A stretch of 7,507 nt of DNA from Bacillota bacterium (GTDB lineage: Bacteria; Bacillota; Bacilli; Tumebacillales; Effusibacillaceae). Positions within the stretch are counted from its first letter, which is position 1. Every line of letters begins with the position of its first letter. Position numbers and translations under genes: made by a program. Location of the stretch: the NCBI GenBank assembly GCA_020059765.1, contig JAGVBM010000275.1, positions 1-7,507 on the forward strand, in the 5' to 3' direction. Below the pieces are notes generated by a model. It saw nothing but the letters and a program-made list of their open reading frames with translations. It ran no database searches and was not told where the DNA came from. This document shows positions 1 through 6,195 of this stretch, in pieces.

Positions 1-815
1 AGTTTGACGCGTTCGCCCGGTTTGATGTCAAGCGGTGGAATCAGTTGTCCTGCTTTTCCGTTCACCGTCAGCAGGTTGTACATCTGTTTCATCATGTCGC
101 CGTGGGATTCGCTGCCGTTCATGTTGCCCATGTTGCCCATGTTGCCCATGTTGCCCATGTTGCCCATGCCACCGTGATTCATGCCGCCCATGGAACCGCT
201 GCCGGAAGATTGCCGCAGGTTGCCGCTCATTTGCAGCATCGGAGTGGACCACTCATCAAGCACCAGGGTGAAGTCTTTGTCATATTTGATTGTTTGATTC
301 TTCGGTTCGACGATCAAGGTGCCGTACATACCTTTGTCAATCTGGTCGGCGCTTTGCTGGTGGGAATGATACCAGTACGTGCCGGGGACGGTTGCGTCAA
401 ACTCGTAGGTGAATGTTGCACCGGGTCTGACGGCGTTTTGCGTGATGCCGGGCACGCCGTCCATCGCATTGGGAACCGGCACCCCATGCCAGTGGATCGT
501 TGCCGGATCAGGCAACTCGTTATTGAACACGACTCGCAGGCGGTCACCTTCGGTGACGCGGATTTGACTGCCGGGAACCGAACCGTTGAATGTCCAGGCG
601 GTAATCTTGGTGCCGTCCTTCAATTCAACGGGAGCCGTTTTGGCCGTAATCGAAAATTGTTTCATCATTTTTCCGTTTTCCTGAACGTCCTTTGCCGTCA
701 GGAGCGGATTGTCGTTCGTATCTGAAAGCAGGTTGGGTGCCGAATACAGCAGGGTGCCGCCAATAACCGCCAGCACGATGGCGCTTCCCGCAATCCATAT
801 GCCTTTCTTGTTCAT
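1..815 (-). CDS. Multicopper oxidase, N-terminal part (cut by window edge)
   Basis: Secreted or membrane-anchored copper oxidase of the laccase/CueO type; 271 codons are visible and the frame is still open at position 1. It starts MNKKGIWIAGSA with a hydrophobic segment at about residues 6-25, which fits a signal peptide or anchor. There is no lipobox Cys. The cupredoxin domain carries two of the four copper-ligand motifs of the family: HWHG at 108-111 and YWYHSH at 147-152, which supply type 2/type 3 copper ligands. The other two motifs would lie in the missing C-terminal part. Residues about 209-245 form a Met/Gly/Asn/His insert with five MGN repeats (217-231), similar in composition to Met-rich copper-binding segments of CueO-like oxidases. 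The ATG at 815 has an AAGGAG site 12 nt upstream. The gene diverges from ccdA. The family call is firm; the substrate (Cu(I), Mn(II) or phenolics) cannot be told. Confidence 0.93.
   Translation of the reverse strand, partial: MNKKGIWIAGSAIVLAVIGGTLLYSAPNLLSDTNDNPLLTAKDVQENGKMMKQFSITAKTAPVELKDGTKITAWTFNGSVPGSQIRVTEGDRLRVVFNNELPDPATIHWHGVPVPNAMDGVPGITQNAVRPGATFTYEFDATVPGTYWYHSHQQSADQIDKGMYGTLIVEPKNQTIKYDKDFTLVLDEWSTPMLQMSGNLRQSSGSGSMGGMNHGGMGNMGNMGNMGNMGNMNGSESHGDMMKQMYNLLTVNGKAGQLIPPLDIKPGERVK
121..168 (-). repeat. 9-bp tandem repeat coding (MGN)5 in the copper oxidase
   Basis: Five identical copies of ATGTTGCCC (plus strand, 121-165) are followed by a partial copy (ATG, 166-168). They are in frame and encode Met-Gly-Asn five times. 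Identity at every base, including third codon positions, points to recent expansion by slippage or unequal exchange. Copy number changes would keep the frame, so the length of the Met-rich segment may vary between strains. Confidence 0.95.
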
Positions 816-850
816 TGAAGTTGTCTCTCCTTTCTTTCTGCTTCTTGGAG

Positions 851-860
851 AAGTATAATG
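851..860 (-). promoter_or_regulatory. Possible -10 region for the multicopper oxidase
   Basis: On the minus strand TATACT lies at 857-852, about 37 nt upstream of the oxidase start. No good -35 hexamer sits at the normal distance, so the call is weak. An 8-bp palindrome TTGTACAA at 896-903 lies upstream and could be a regulator site, but a palindrome this short can arise by chance. Confidence 0.25.
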
Positions 861-914
861 AAAAATTGTGGAGATCTGATGAATACAGGATACTTTTGTA
901 CAAGTGCGGGATTC

Positions 915-946
915 TTCACAGAAAGTTCATTTTTCATGTGTATAAT
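915..946 (+). promoter_or_regulatory. Likely promoter of the ccdA operon
   Basis: A perfect TATAAT lies at 941-946, preceded directly by TGTG as in many extended -10 promoters of Gram-positive bacteria. The best -35 candidate is TTCACA at 915-920, with a long 20-bp spacer. Transcription would start near 953, leaving a short leader before the TTG start at 980. Confidence 0.45.
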
Positions 947-962
947 AGGAAACAACTATAGC

Positions 963-973
963 AGGGGGGGTAT
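963..973 (+). promoter_or_regulatory. G-tract ribosome binding site of ccdA, possible CsoR/RcnR-type half-site
   Basis: AGGGGGGG followed by TAT precedes the TTG start of ccdA and is the only purine-rich stretch that can act as its ribosome binding site. The same G-run followed by TAT resembles one half of the G-tract operators bound by CsoR/RcnR-family copper or nickel repressors. The matching C-tract half is absent, so a regulator role is only a possibility. Confidence 0.4.
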
Positions 974-979
974 TTTTCT

Positions 980-1702
980 TTGTTCGAATCGGCCAATCCA
1001 ACTTTGATAGTTGCATTTGTGGCAGGACTATTGTCGTTTATCTCTCCGTGTGTTCTCCCGGTGTACCCGTCTTATATTTCATACATAACGGGGATTTCCT
1101 ATGATCAGATGCAGGGTAAAGGCGACCTGGCGCAAATCCGTAAGACCGCATTGACCCACTCCTTGTTTTTCGTGCTGGGCTTTTCGATCATCTTTGTTGC
1201 GCTGGGGTTTGGAGCCAGTGCCATCGGGAAAATCTTCGTCCAATACCAGGATCTGATCCGTCAAATCGGCGGCATCCTGATTATTGTGATGGGATTGTTT
1301 CTGGCGGGTGTCATCAAATGGGAATTTTTGATGAAAGAAAAGAAATGGCATCTAGGGAACAAACCGGCTGGGTATTTTGGCTCCATGCTGGTCGGAATCA
1401 GCTTTTCGGCAGGATGGACACCTTGCATCGGTCCAATCCTCGCTTCCGTGTTGGCGATTGCCGCTACCAGTCCGTCCAGCGGCGTACTGTTGATGGTTTC
1501 GTATTCCTTGGGCTTTGCGGTTCCCTTTTTGATTCTGGCCTACAGTTTGGGGTCTGTTCGCTGGATCATGAAATATTCCGCGACCATCAGCAAGATCGGC
1601 GGTTGGATTATGGTTCTTATGGGAATTCTGTTGTTGACGAACGCCATGACAGTGATTACGATTTATTTGATCAAGCTGTTTGGCGGATTTATCGGATTCT
1701 GA
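980..1702 (+). CDS. ccdA: CcdA-family membrane thiol-disulfide carrier
   Basis: A 240-aa inner-membrane protein of the CcdA/DsbD-beta family. It carries reducing equivalents from cytoplasmic thioredoxin across the membrane to extracytoplasmic thioredoxin-like proteins. The two redox cysteines sit in the expected family motifs: C24 in SPCVLPVYPSY and C149 in GWTPCIGPIL. Six hydrophobic segments lie at about residues 8-28, 60-80, 95-113, 135-160, 170-192 and 207-235, and the length is normal for stand-alone CcdA. The start is TTG at 980. No ATG gives the conserved N-terminus, and the G-rich ribosome binding site is about 9 nt upstream. It leads a five-gene operon, with the TlpA-like partner gene 15 nt downstream. 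Such pairs serve cytochrome c maturation, copper-centre assembly or sporulation disulfide reduction; which one applies is not shown here. Confidence 0.95.
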   Translation: MFESANPTLIVAFVAGLLSFISPCVLPVYPSYISYITGISYDQMQGKGDLAQIRKTALTHSLFFVLGFSIIFVALGFGASAIGKIFVQYQDLIRQIGGILIIVMGLFLAGVIKWEFLMKEKKWHLGNKPAGYFGSMLVGISFSAGWTPCIGPILASVLAIAATSPSSGVLLMVSYSLGFAVPFLILAYSLGSVRWIMKYSATISKIGGWIMVLMGILLLTNAMTVITIYLIKLFGGFIGF

Positions 1703-1717
1703 TCTAGGAGGCTGCTC

Positions 1718-2305
1718 ATGAAAAATTGGCAAATGGGCCTTGGGGTGCTCGTAATTGCGGGATTGGCCCTGTCCGCGATATTTTTGAACACCGGAAATAC
1801 CGGCAGCAATGCAGGCACCCCGTCAGACACGGGCGCGACCGCCCCGACGGAACAAACGAAACAGAAACCGGAGCTGCCGCAACCCGGCTATCAAGCGCCG
1901 AACTTCACATTAACCGATATGGAAGGGAAAACGGTGAAACTGAGTGATTTTCGCGGCAAACCCGTTTTAATCAACTTCTGGGCTTCCTGGTGCCCGCCTT
2001 GCCGTGCGGAAATGCCGGATTTGGTCAAAAAGTCGGAGAAATACAAAGACCAAGTTGTATTTCTCGGCGTGAACCTGACGACAACCGAACAGGATCCGGA
2101 AGGACCGAAAAAATTCCTGAAAGAATTTAACGTTCAGTACCAAAACGTGCTGGACGAAAAAGGCATAGTCGGAAGCGAATATCAGGCTTTGGGGATTCCG
2201 ACCACCGTCGCTGTTGACAAAAACGGGATCGTGTCGGATCGTATCCAAGGGATGATGAACGAAGCCGTCATGGAGCGGACGATTCAAAAACTGTTAAAAA
2301 AGTAG
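1718..2305 (+). CDS. TlpA/ResA-like membrane-anchored thioredoxin
   Basis: A 195-aa extracytoplasmic thiol-disulfide oxidoreductase. An N-terminal hydrophobic segment (about 6-23) acts as anchor or signal and has no lipobox Cys. A low-complexity linker rich in Thr, Gly and Pro (about 24-55) leads into an AlkC/TlpA-type thioredoxin fold (about 58-193). The active site is WCPPC (91-95), with C92 the likely nucleophile and C95 the resolving Cys. The conserved cis-proline is P161 in GIPTT. B. subtilis ResA has CEPC in this place, so this protein is TlpA/ResA-like rather than a clear ResA orthologue. The ATG at 1718 has AGGAGG at 1706-1711. It directly follows ccdA, its expected electron donor. 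Likely clients are apocytochromes or copper-site cysteines; that is inference. Confidence 0.93.
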   Translation: MKNWQMGLGVLVIAGLALSAIFLNTGNTGSNAGTPSDTGATAPTEQTKQKPELPQPGYQAPNFTLTDMEGKTVKLSDFRGKPVLINFWASWCPPCRAEMPDLVKKSEKYKDQVVFLGVNLTTTEQDPEGPKKFLKEFNVQYQNVLDEKGIVGSEYQALGIPTTVAVDKNGIVSDRIQGMMNEAVMERTIQKLLKK

Positions 2306-2314
2306 GTGCGTAAC

Positions 2315-3025
2315 ATGTTGGACCCGATCATTCAACTCGGGCCCTTCACGATTCCGGTTTATTTGCTCGCCTTAGCGGCGAGCTTTTTCATAGCGATGTG
2401 GCTGATGCGTCGGGATATGGATCGTGCGGGGGCAAACGGAAAGCAAATTGTGGACATACTCTGGACAGCATTTGTGATTGCCATTCTGGTCTACCGATTT
2501 GGCGGCATGCTGCTCAATCCGCTCGAGGTGCTTCGCAGTCCCTTTCAAGCTTTTATGGCGGTTCCTGCTCCCTATATGGCGTGGGTCGGCATCCTGGCGG
2601 GAGTTATGTATGCAGGTTGGAACATTTATAAGTCTGGACAATGGCAAGCGGTCGGCTGGCTTCGCTTGCTGAACGGAATGATGCCGAGCCTGTTGGTGGG
2701 ACTTGCCGTTTATCAACTGTTTACGGCGGATTTGGGCAAACCGACACAATTGCCTTGGGGAATTGAGGTTGGACAGACAGCTTATCATCCTCTGCATGTC
2801 TACCGGGGATTGGCGTTGTTGGTCATCGGTCTTGCACTGCGCAGCGGAAAGCTGCAGCCGGAATTTCGCTTCGGTTGGGCGCTGTTCGGCGGCGGTGTGG
2901 CGGTTATGATTATGTCTTTTGCCGCGTTTCCCGATGTCAAATGGGCGGGACTGACCGGCGAACAGTGGATCGCGGTCGCTGCTTCCCTTGTCGGTTTGCT
3001 GACGCTCTGGAGGCAGCGGGCATGA
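2315..3025 (+). CDS. Lgt-like membrane protein lacking the catalytic motifs
   Basis: A 236-aa polytopic membrane protein with the outline of prolipoprotein diacylglyceryl transferase (Lgt). Visible Lgt-like marks are the start MLDPIIQLGPFTIPVY, LGKPTQLPWGIEV (140-152, compare WGxPTxLPWG), YHPLHVYRGL (157-166, compare HPTQLYE) and GLTGEQW (212-218, compare GLTMGQ near the Lgt C-terminus). The catalytic parts are missing: the HGG motif is replaced around MAWVG (88-92), and the signature GRxGNFxNxE is replaced by VGLAVYQLFTADL (128-140). It is therefore unlikely to transfer diacylglycerol. The start is set at ATG 2315, because TAGGTG, overlapping the upstream stop, gives a ribosome binding site 6 nt away; an in-frame GTG at 2306 is the alternative. 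It overlaps the response regulator gene by 4 nt (ATGA). Its role in the redox operon is unknown. Confidence 0.82.
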   Translation: MLDPIIQLGPFTIPVYLLALAASFFIAMWLMRRDMDRAGANGKQIVDILWTAFVIAILVYRFGGMLLNPLEVLRSPFQAFMAVPAPYMAWVGILAGVMYAGWNIYKSGQWQAVGWLRLLNGMMPSLLVGLAVYQLFTADLGKPTQLPWGIEVGQTAYHPLHVYRGLALLVIGLALRSGKLQPEFRFGWALFGGGVAVMIMSFAAFPDVKWAGLTGEQWIAVAASLVGLLTLWRQRA

Positions 3026-3705
3026 CGTATACGATCCTGATCGTGGAAGATGAGAAAAAAATCGCGGAAGTTGTCCGCGATTATCTGATAAAAGACGGAT
3101 ATCAGGTGGAACTGACCGATCGCGGCGAAACGGCGGTGGAACTCGTGCGTCGCGGAGGTATCGATTTGATCTTGCTCGATCTGATGCTGCCGGGGATGTC
3201 GGGGGAAGCAGCGTGCAAAAGAATACGCGGCATGTCCTCCGTGCCTATCGTGATGATGACAGCCAAGACGTCGGAAGCGGACAGGATTGCCGGATTGTCC
3301 ATCGGTGCGGATGATTATATCCTGAAGCCGTTCAGTCCGCGGGAATTGGTGGCAAGAGTAAAGGCGGTGCTTCGCCGCACATCCGAGCATGAACCGTTGG
3401 CAGATCAGGTTTTCTTGCCGTCCGGTGTGGTTTTGGATGACAAAGCCAAGCAAATTTTTAAAAAGGAAACCGATGTGTTCGCCACACCGACCGAGTACAA
3501 GCTGTTGTCGGTGCTGGCCCGCCATCCCCGGCGTACGTTTTCCCGCACGGAACTGGTCGAACGGGTGCTCGGGTACGACTATGAAGGAGATGAACGGGTC
3601 ATCGACACGCATATCAAGAATTTGCGACGGAAAATCGAGGATGACCCGAAAAATCCGCAGATTGTCGTGTCCGTCTATGGCCATGGATATCGGTTGGGAG
3701 GCTGA
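3022..3705 (+). CDS. OmpR/PhoB-family response regulator
   Basis: A 227-aa two-component response regulator. The receiver domain (about 3-118) has the acidic pocket E9/D10, the phospho-acceptor D53 in LLDLMLPG, switch residue T80 and K102 in LKPFSP. The C-terminal winged-helix DNA-binding domain (about 130-226) ends in the usual DTHIKNLRRKIEDDP and VYGHGYRLGG segments. The ATG at 3022 overlaps the upstream stop (ATGA) and has GGAGG at 3009-3013, 8 nt away. The kinase gene begins 3 nt after its stop, so the pair is translationally coupled. The regulon is not visible, but co-transcription with ccdA, the TlpA-like gene and the Lgt-like gene suggests it responds to redox, copper or cell-envelope stress. 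Confidence 0.95.
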   Translation: MTYTILIVEDEKKIAEVVRDYLIKDGYQVELTDRGETAVELVRRGGIDLILLDLMLPGMSGEAACKRIRGMSSVPIVMMTAKTSEADRIAGLSIGADDYILKPFSPRELVARVKAVLRRTSEHEPLADQVFLPSGVVLDDKAKQIFKKETDVFATPTEYKLLSVLARHPRRTFSRTELVERVLGYDYEGDERVIDTHIKNLRRKIEDDPKNPQIVVSVYGHGYRLGG

Positions 3706-3708
3706 GCC

Positions 3709-5103
3709 ATGCGATCGATGCAGAAGAAACTCGCGTTGATTCTCACCTTGCTCGCCTTTGTTGGTGTCATCTTGTCCACCTGGATTTTGACGGCGTTTGA
3801 CCGTTATCATTTTTGGGAATATGTGCAGCAAAACAAACAATTGCGCAACGAGCGCATCGCCAACGTGTTGGCGCAAGCCTATGAACGGGACCAGGGATGG
3901 AGCGAGGAGACAGGCGTTGATGTGGGCGCCTATTGTGCGCGGGAAGGGGTGCACATCCGGCTGTTGGACAACGATCTTAAAATGTTATGGCAGGTCTCGC
4001 CCGAGGCGGCAGCTTCTCCATCGACTTCCCCACCTGCCGCTCCCGATTGGCCGTCTGTGAATTCTGCTTCCGACCTGATCCGAATCGTCAGCCAGGACAA
4101 AGTGGTCGGTTATGCGGAAGTTCTGGCTGTCGACCCAGCAGTGTACAGCGTGTTGGACTATCATTATTGGCGGGCGATGACCCAGGGGGTGGTGACCGCC
4201 ATCGTTCCGGTCGTCCTGCTGGCACTGGCGATCAGTTGGTATTTGTCGCGGCGGATTACACAACCGTTGATCCATATGACGAATCTGGCGCAAGAGATGC
4301 GGCAAGGACGCACGGACGTACGCGTGAAACCGGAAGGAAACGACGAACTGGCGCAGCTGGCCCATTCATTGAATCATCTGGCGGAAGAGCTGCAGAAGCA
4401 GGACAAATTGCGAAAAAATCTGACCGCCGATGTCGCCCATGAACTGCGCACACCGCTGACCACTTTGAAAAGCCATTTGGAAGCATTCATGGACGGTGTT
4501 TGGGAATTGAAGCCGGAGCGGCTGCAGGATGCCCATGAAGAAGTGGAACGATTAATCGGTTTGGTGGCAAGTCTGGAATCTCTGACACAAGCGGAAAGCG
4601 ACAGTTTGGCACTTAATTGGCAAACGGAGGATCTGGTTGACGTCACCCGTTCGGCGGTGCAGTTAATGGAAGCTCCCTTTCTGCACAAAGGCGTGTCGTT
4701 GCACCTGCAGTTCACCGGCAGTGTACCAGCGAAGATTGATCGCGACAAATGGAAACAAATTATGCTGAATCTGTTGGAGAATGCGTTAAAGCATACCGAT
4801 GCGGGCGGAAGCGTGACGGTCAAAGTGGAACGGGAAACAACCCGCTTGGGAATCGTGACAGTGTCCGATACGGGACGGGGGATCGAAGCCGACCACTTGC
4901 CTTATATTTTCGAACGTTTCTATCGGGCAGATCCGTCGAGAAACCGGGCAACGGGGGGTGCCGGAATCGGCCTGGCCATCGTCAAAAAACTGGTCGAGGC
5001 TCACGGCGGAACGATCCATGCGGCAAGTCAATCCGGCACGGGCACAGAATTTGCAATCCGGATACCCATTACGGATGAAACAGTAAACCTCCGAGACGAT
5101 TGA
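3709..5103 (+). CDS. Membrane sensor histidine kinase (BaeS-like layout)
   Basis: A 464-aa sensor kinase. TM1 is at about 8-29, a sensor region faces outward at about 30-157, TM2 is at about 159-180 and a HAMP linker spans about 181-233. The dimerisation/phosphoacceptor domain has H244 in AHELRTPLTTLKSH. The ATPase domain has N354 and N358 in NLLENALKHT, the G1 box DTGRGI (387-392), the F box YIFERFYRAD (399-408) and the G2 box GGAGIGLAI (416-424), so all catalytic boxes are intact. The outside domain contains AQAYERDQGW and one Cys (C76). It has no His/Met cluster, so a direct copper-binding sensor is not evident. The ATG at 3709 has GGGAGG at 3696-3701; a second ATG at 3718 is less likely. 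It is the last gene of the operon. Confidence 0.95.
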   Translation: MRSMQKKLALILTLLAFVGVILSTWILTAFDRYHFWEYVQQNKQLRNERIANVLAQAYERDQGWSEETGVDVGAYCAREGVHIRLLDNDLKMLWQVSPEAAASPSTSPPAAPDWPSVNSASDLIRIVSQDKVVGYAEVLAVDPAVYSVLDYHYWRAMTQGVVTAIVPVVLLALAISWYLSRRITQPLIHMTNLAQEMRQGRTDVRVKPEGNDELAQLAHSLNHLAEELQKQDKLRKNLTADVAHELRTPLTTLKSHLEAFMDGVWELKPERLQDAHEEVERLIGLVASLESLTQAESDSLALNWQTEDLVDVTRSAVQLMEAPFLHKGVSLHLQFTGSVPAKIDRDKWKQIMLNLLENALKHTDAGGSVTVKVERETTRLGIVTVSDTGRGIEADHLPYIFERFYRADPSRNRATGGAGIGLAIVKKLVEAHGGTIHAASQSGTGTEFAIRIPITDETVNLRDD

Positions 5104-5138
5104 CGGAATATCTGATCGGAGGAATGAACAAGGGACAA

Positions 5139-5162
5139 TCGACAGATGGGGTTTTCTGTCGA
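5139..5162 (+). other. Small hairpin after the histidine kinase gene
   Basis: TCGACAGA (5139-5146) pairs perfectly with TCTGTCGA (5155-5162) around an 8-nt loop. The next T-run begins only about 12 nt later, so on its own it is a poor terminator. It may help 3'-end stability or act with the stronger hairpin that follows. Confidence 0.45.
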
Positions 5163-5175
5163 ATACAATTATTTT

Positions 5176-5217
5176 TTCCCAATGAATCGAATGCTTGATT
5201 TATTGGGAATTTCTCTT
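5176..5217 (+). terminator. Terminator of the ccdA-to-kinase operon
   Basis: TTCCCAATGAATC (5176-5188) pairs with GATTTATTGGGAA (5197-5209). This is a 13-bp stem with one G-U pair and an 8-nt loop, followed by TTTCTCTT. The T-tract is interrupted, but the stem is long and lies about 70 nt after the kinase stop. Confidence 0.65.
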
Positions 5218-5262
5218 ATGTTGGAGGCTGTCAAAAAAATTCTCAAATCAGGAATTTCGACA

Positions 5263-5290
5263 ACATTTTTATGACGATTGTGATACATTA
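5263..5290 (+). promoter_or_regulatory. Possible sporulation-type promoter of the 65-aa gene
   Basis: GATACATTA at 5282-5290 differs by one base from the sigma-K -10 pattern CATANNNTA, and an AC at 5263-5264 lies 17 nt upstream as in sigma-K promoters. These patterns are loose and match often by chance. No better vegetative promoter is seen between the operon terminator and the gene at 5353. Confidence 0.22.
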
Positions 5291-5352
5291 TGGACACATA
5301 CGGGAAGTGCGTGACAGACGAGGTGAGTTACTGCAATTTAAGGAGGAGACGC

Positions 5353-5550
5353 ATGGATCTGGTCGTACTGTTTCAATCGTTAGATATGCAAAAAAACGAT
5401 GCGGAATATCGATACGTAAGACTCAAACAGAGCATGCTCGAAATGGAACGTCGTCTGGACACGTTGGAAGATGAAATGGCAAAGGTGCTGAAAGAAATCG
5501 AGCATAATGTGGGGACTGCAGTCAGTCAAACGAGGTCGCGTTCGGCATAA
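5353..5550 (+). CDS. Small coiled-coil protein of unknown function
   Basis: A 65-aa protein I do not recognise. It is almost all charged helix: residues about 12-52 show a heptad-like spacing of Leu, Met and Val between Glu, Lys and Arg (for example RLKQSMLEMERRLDTLEDEM), which predicts a coiled coil. The C-terminal tail (about 53-65) is polar. It has no Cys, no signal peptide and no membrane segment, so it should be cytosolic and probably oligomeric. The ATG at 5353 is well supported by TAAGGAGG at 5339-5346, 6 nt upstream; longer in-frame starts lack a ribosome binding site. It stands alone between two terminators, with possible sporulation-type promoter bases upstream. A structural or adaptor role is a guess. 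Confidence 0.75.
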   Translation: MDLVVLFQSLDMQKNDAEYRYVRLKQSMLEMERRLDTLEDEMAKVLKEIEHNVGTAVSQTRSRSA

Positions 5551-5565
5551 AACCGATACGTTTGT

Positions 5566-5610
5566 ATAGCCCGCCATGTCCTGCCGAAGTTGCGGAGAGG
5601 GGCTATTTTT
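5566..5610 (+). terminator. Terminator after the 65-aa coiled-coil gene
   Basis: ATAGCCC (5566-5572) pairs with GGGCTAT (5600-5606), followed by TTTTT. The loop is long (27 nt) and can hold a small inner stem (CCG with CGG). It begins 15 nt after the stop codon. Confidence 0.6.
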
Positions 5611-5701
5611 GTTTGGAATTTCATTATTTCTTGATATTGTTGAATTATGATAAGAACGAGGCAAAAATCCATGTCATGAAAGGCTGATAGGAGTGACATG
5701 C

Positions 5702-5980
5702 ATGAAAGAACAAACATATAAGGAAGAACAAATAGCTATGGAAGAACATACGGATGAACGAGTGTTCGCAGATGAACATACGTTTGCAGACGAACAACCC
5801 GTGACGGACGACCTCGACAAACAATTGGTTGCGGAAGAACCGGAAGTTCTGCGACAGTTGAACCGGATCTTTACCCGGATTGAAATTGCCATTTATTTGG
5901 TTTCCATCCTGATTGTGTTTGGAACGATCGGGTATTTGGGAGTCAAAACCGCAGGCACTTTGTTAAGCCGGGTAACATAA
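5702..5980 (+). CDS. Small acidic single-pass membrane protein, function unknown
   Basis: A 92-aa protein I do not recognise. Residues 1-50 are very acidic and hydrophilic, with a repeated FADEHT/FADEQ pattern; the 9-bp string GAACATACG recurs 30 nt apart at 5744 and 5774. After a basic stretch (RQLNRIFTRIE, 51-61), residues about 61-84 form one strong transmembrane helix, followed by a short Lys/Arg-containing tail. A soluble N-terminal acidic domain is thus tethered to the membrane near the C-terminus. The start is ATG 5702, with AGGAG at 5689-5693, 8 nt upstream; the in-frame GTG at 5693 overlaps that site. Like its upstream neighbour, it is a short stand-alone gene ended by its own terminator. 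Function cannot be assigned. Confidence 0.72.
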   Translation: MKEQTYKEEQIAMEEHTDERVFADEHTFADEQPVTDDLDKQLVAEEPEVLRQLNRIFTRIEIAIYLVSILIVFGTIGYLGVKTAGTLLSRVT

Positions 5981-6029
5981 GCATATCCAACCATTTTCTC
6001 TTTTCAGTTGACAGTCAAATTACCGGTCA

Positions 6030-6070
6030 TTCCCTTTTCCGCATGTCCCGGAATGCTGCAGGAAAGGGAA
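6030..6070. other. Intergenic hairpin upstream of the terminator
   Basis: TTCCCTTTTCC (6030-6040) pairs with GGAAAGGGAA (6061-6070) with one bulged base. The loop can close further through GCAT (6041-6044) and ATGC (6053-6056). No T-run follows in either direction. It lies in the 3' region shared by two converging genes; its role is unknown. Confidence 0.45.
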
Positions 6071-6092
6071 AATCTTTATTCGCAAATGATCG

Positions 6093-6128
6093 AACCTGCC
6101 CCGGCTACTTGACCGGGGCAGGTTTTTT
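6093..6128 (+). terminator. Strong Rho-independent terminator
   Basis: AACCTGCCCCGG (6093-6104) pairs with CCGGGGCAGGTT (6113-6124), a perfect 12-bp stem with an 8-nt loop, followed directly by a T-run to 6128. The T-run is only on the plus strand, so it ends transcripts of the 92-aa membrane protein gene. It also sits just past the zinc-ribbon gene converging from the right. Confidence 0.9.
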
Positions 6129-6195
6129 ATTTTTTAATTGTCGTTCCATACTCCTTTGGCGGTAAACGGGGATGACCGAGATAGGGATTCGGAAT

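Noticed and set aside
45..725. Long plus-strand open frame (226 codons) at the left end
   Set aside because: It is the antisense shadow of the multicopper oxidase. The minus frame has copper motifs, a signal segment and a ribosome binding site; the plus frame has a low-complexity Val/Ala/His run caused by the 9-bp repeat.
2800..3954. Minus-strand open frame of 384 codons
   Set aside because: It lies opposite three well-supported plus-strand genes with intact catalytic motifs, and has no ribosome binding site or recognisable domain.
5124..5198. 24-codon open frame starting at ATG 5124 after GGAGGA
   Set aside because: The ribosome binding site is only 1-2 nt from the ATG, and the frame runs through the operon's 3' hairpins with no domain signal.
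5218..5274. 18-codon open frame starting at ATG 5218
   Set aside because: No ribosome binding site; it overlaps the tail of the terminator and the likely promoter region.
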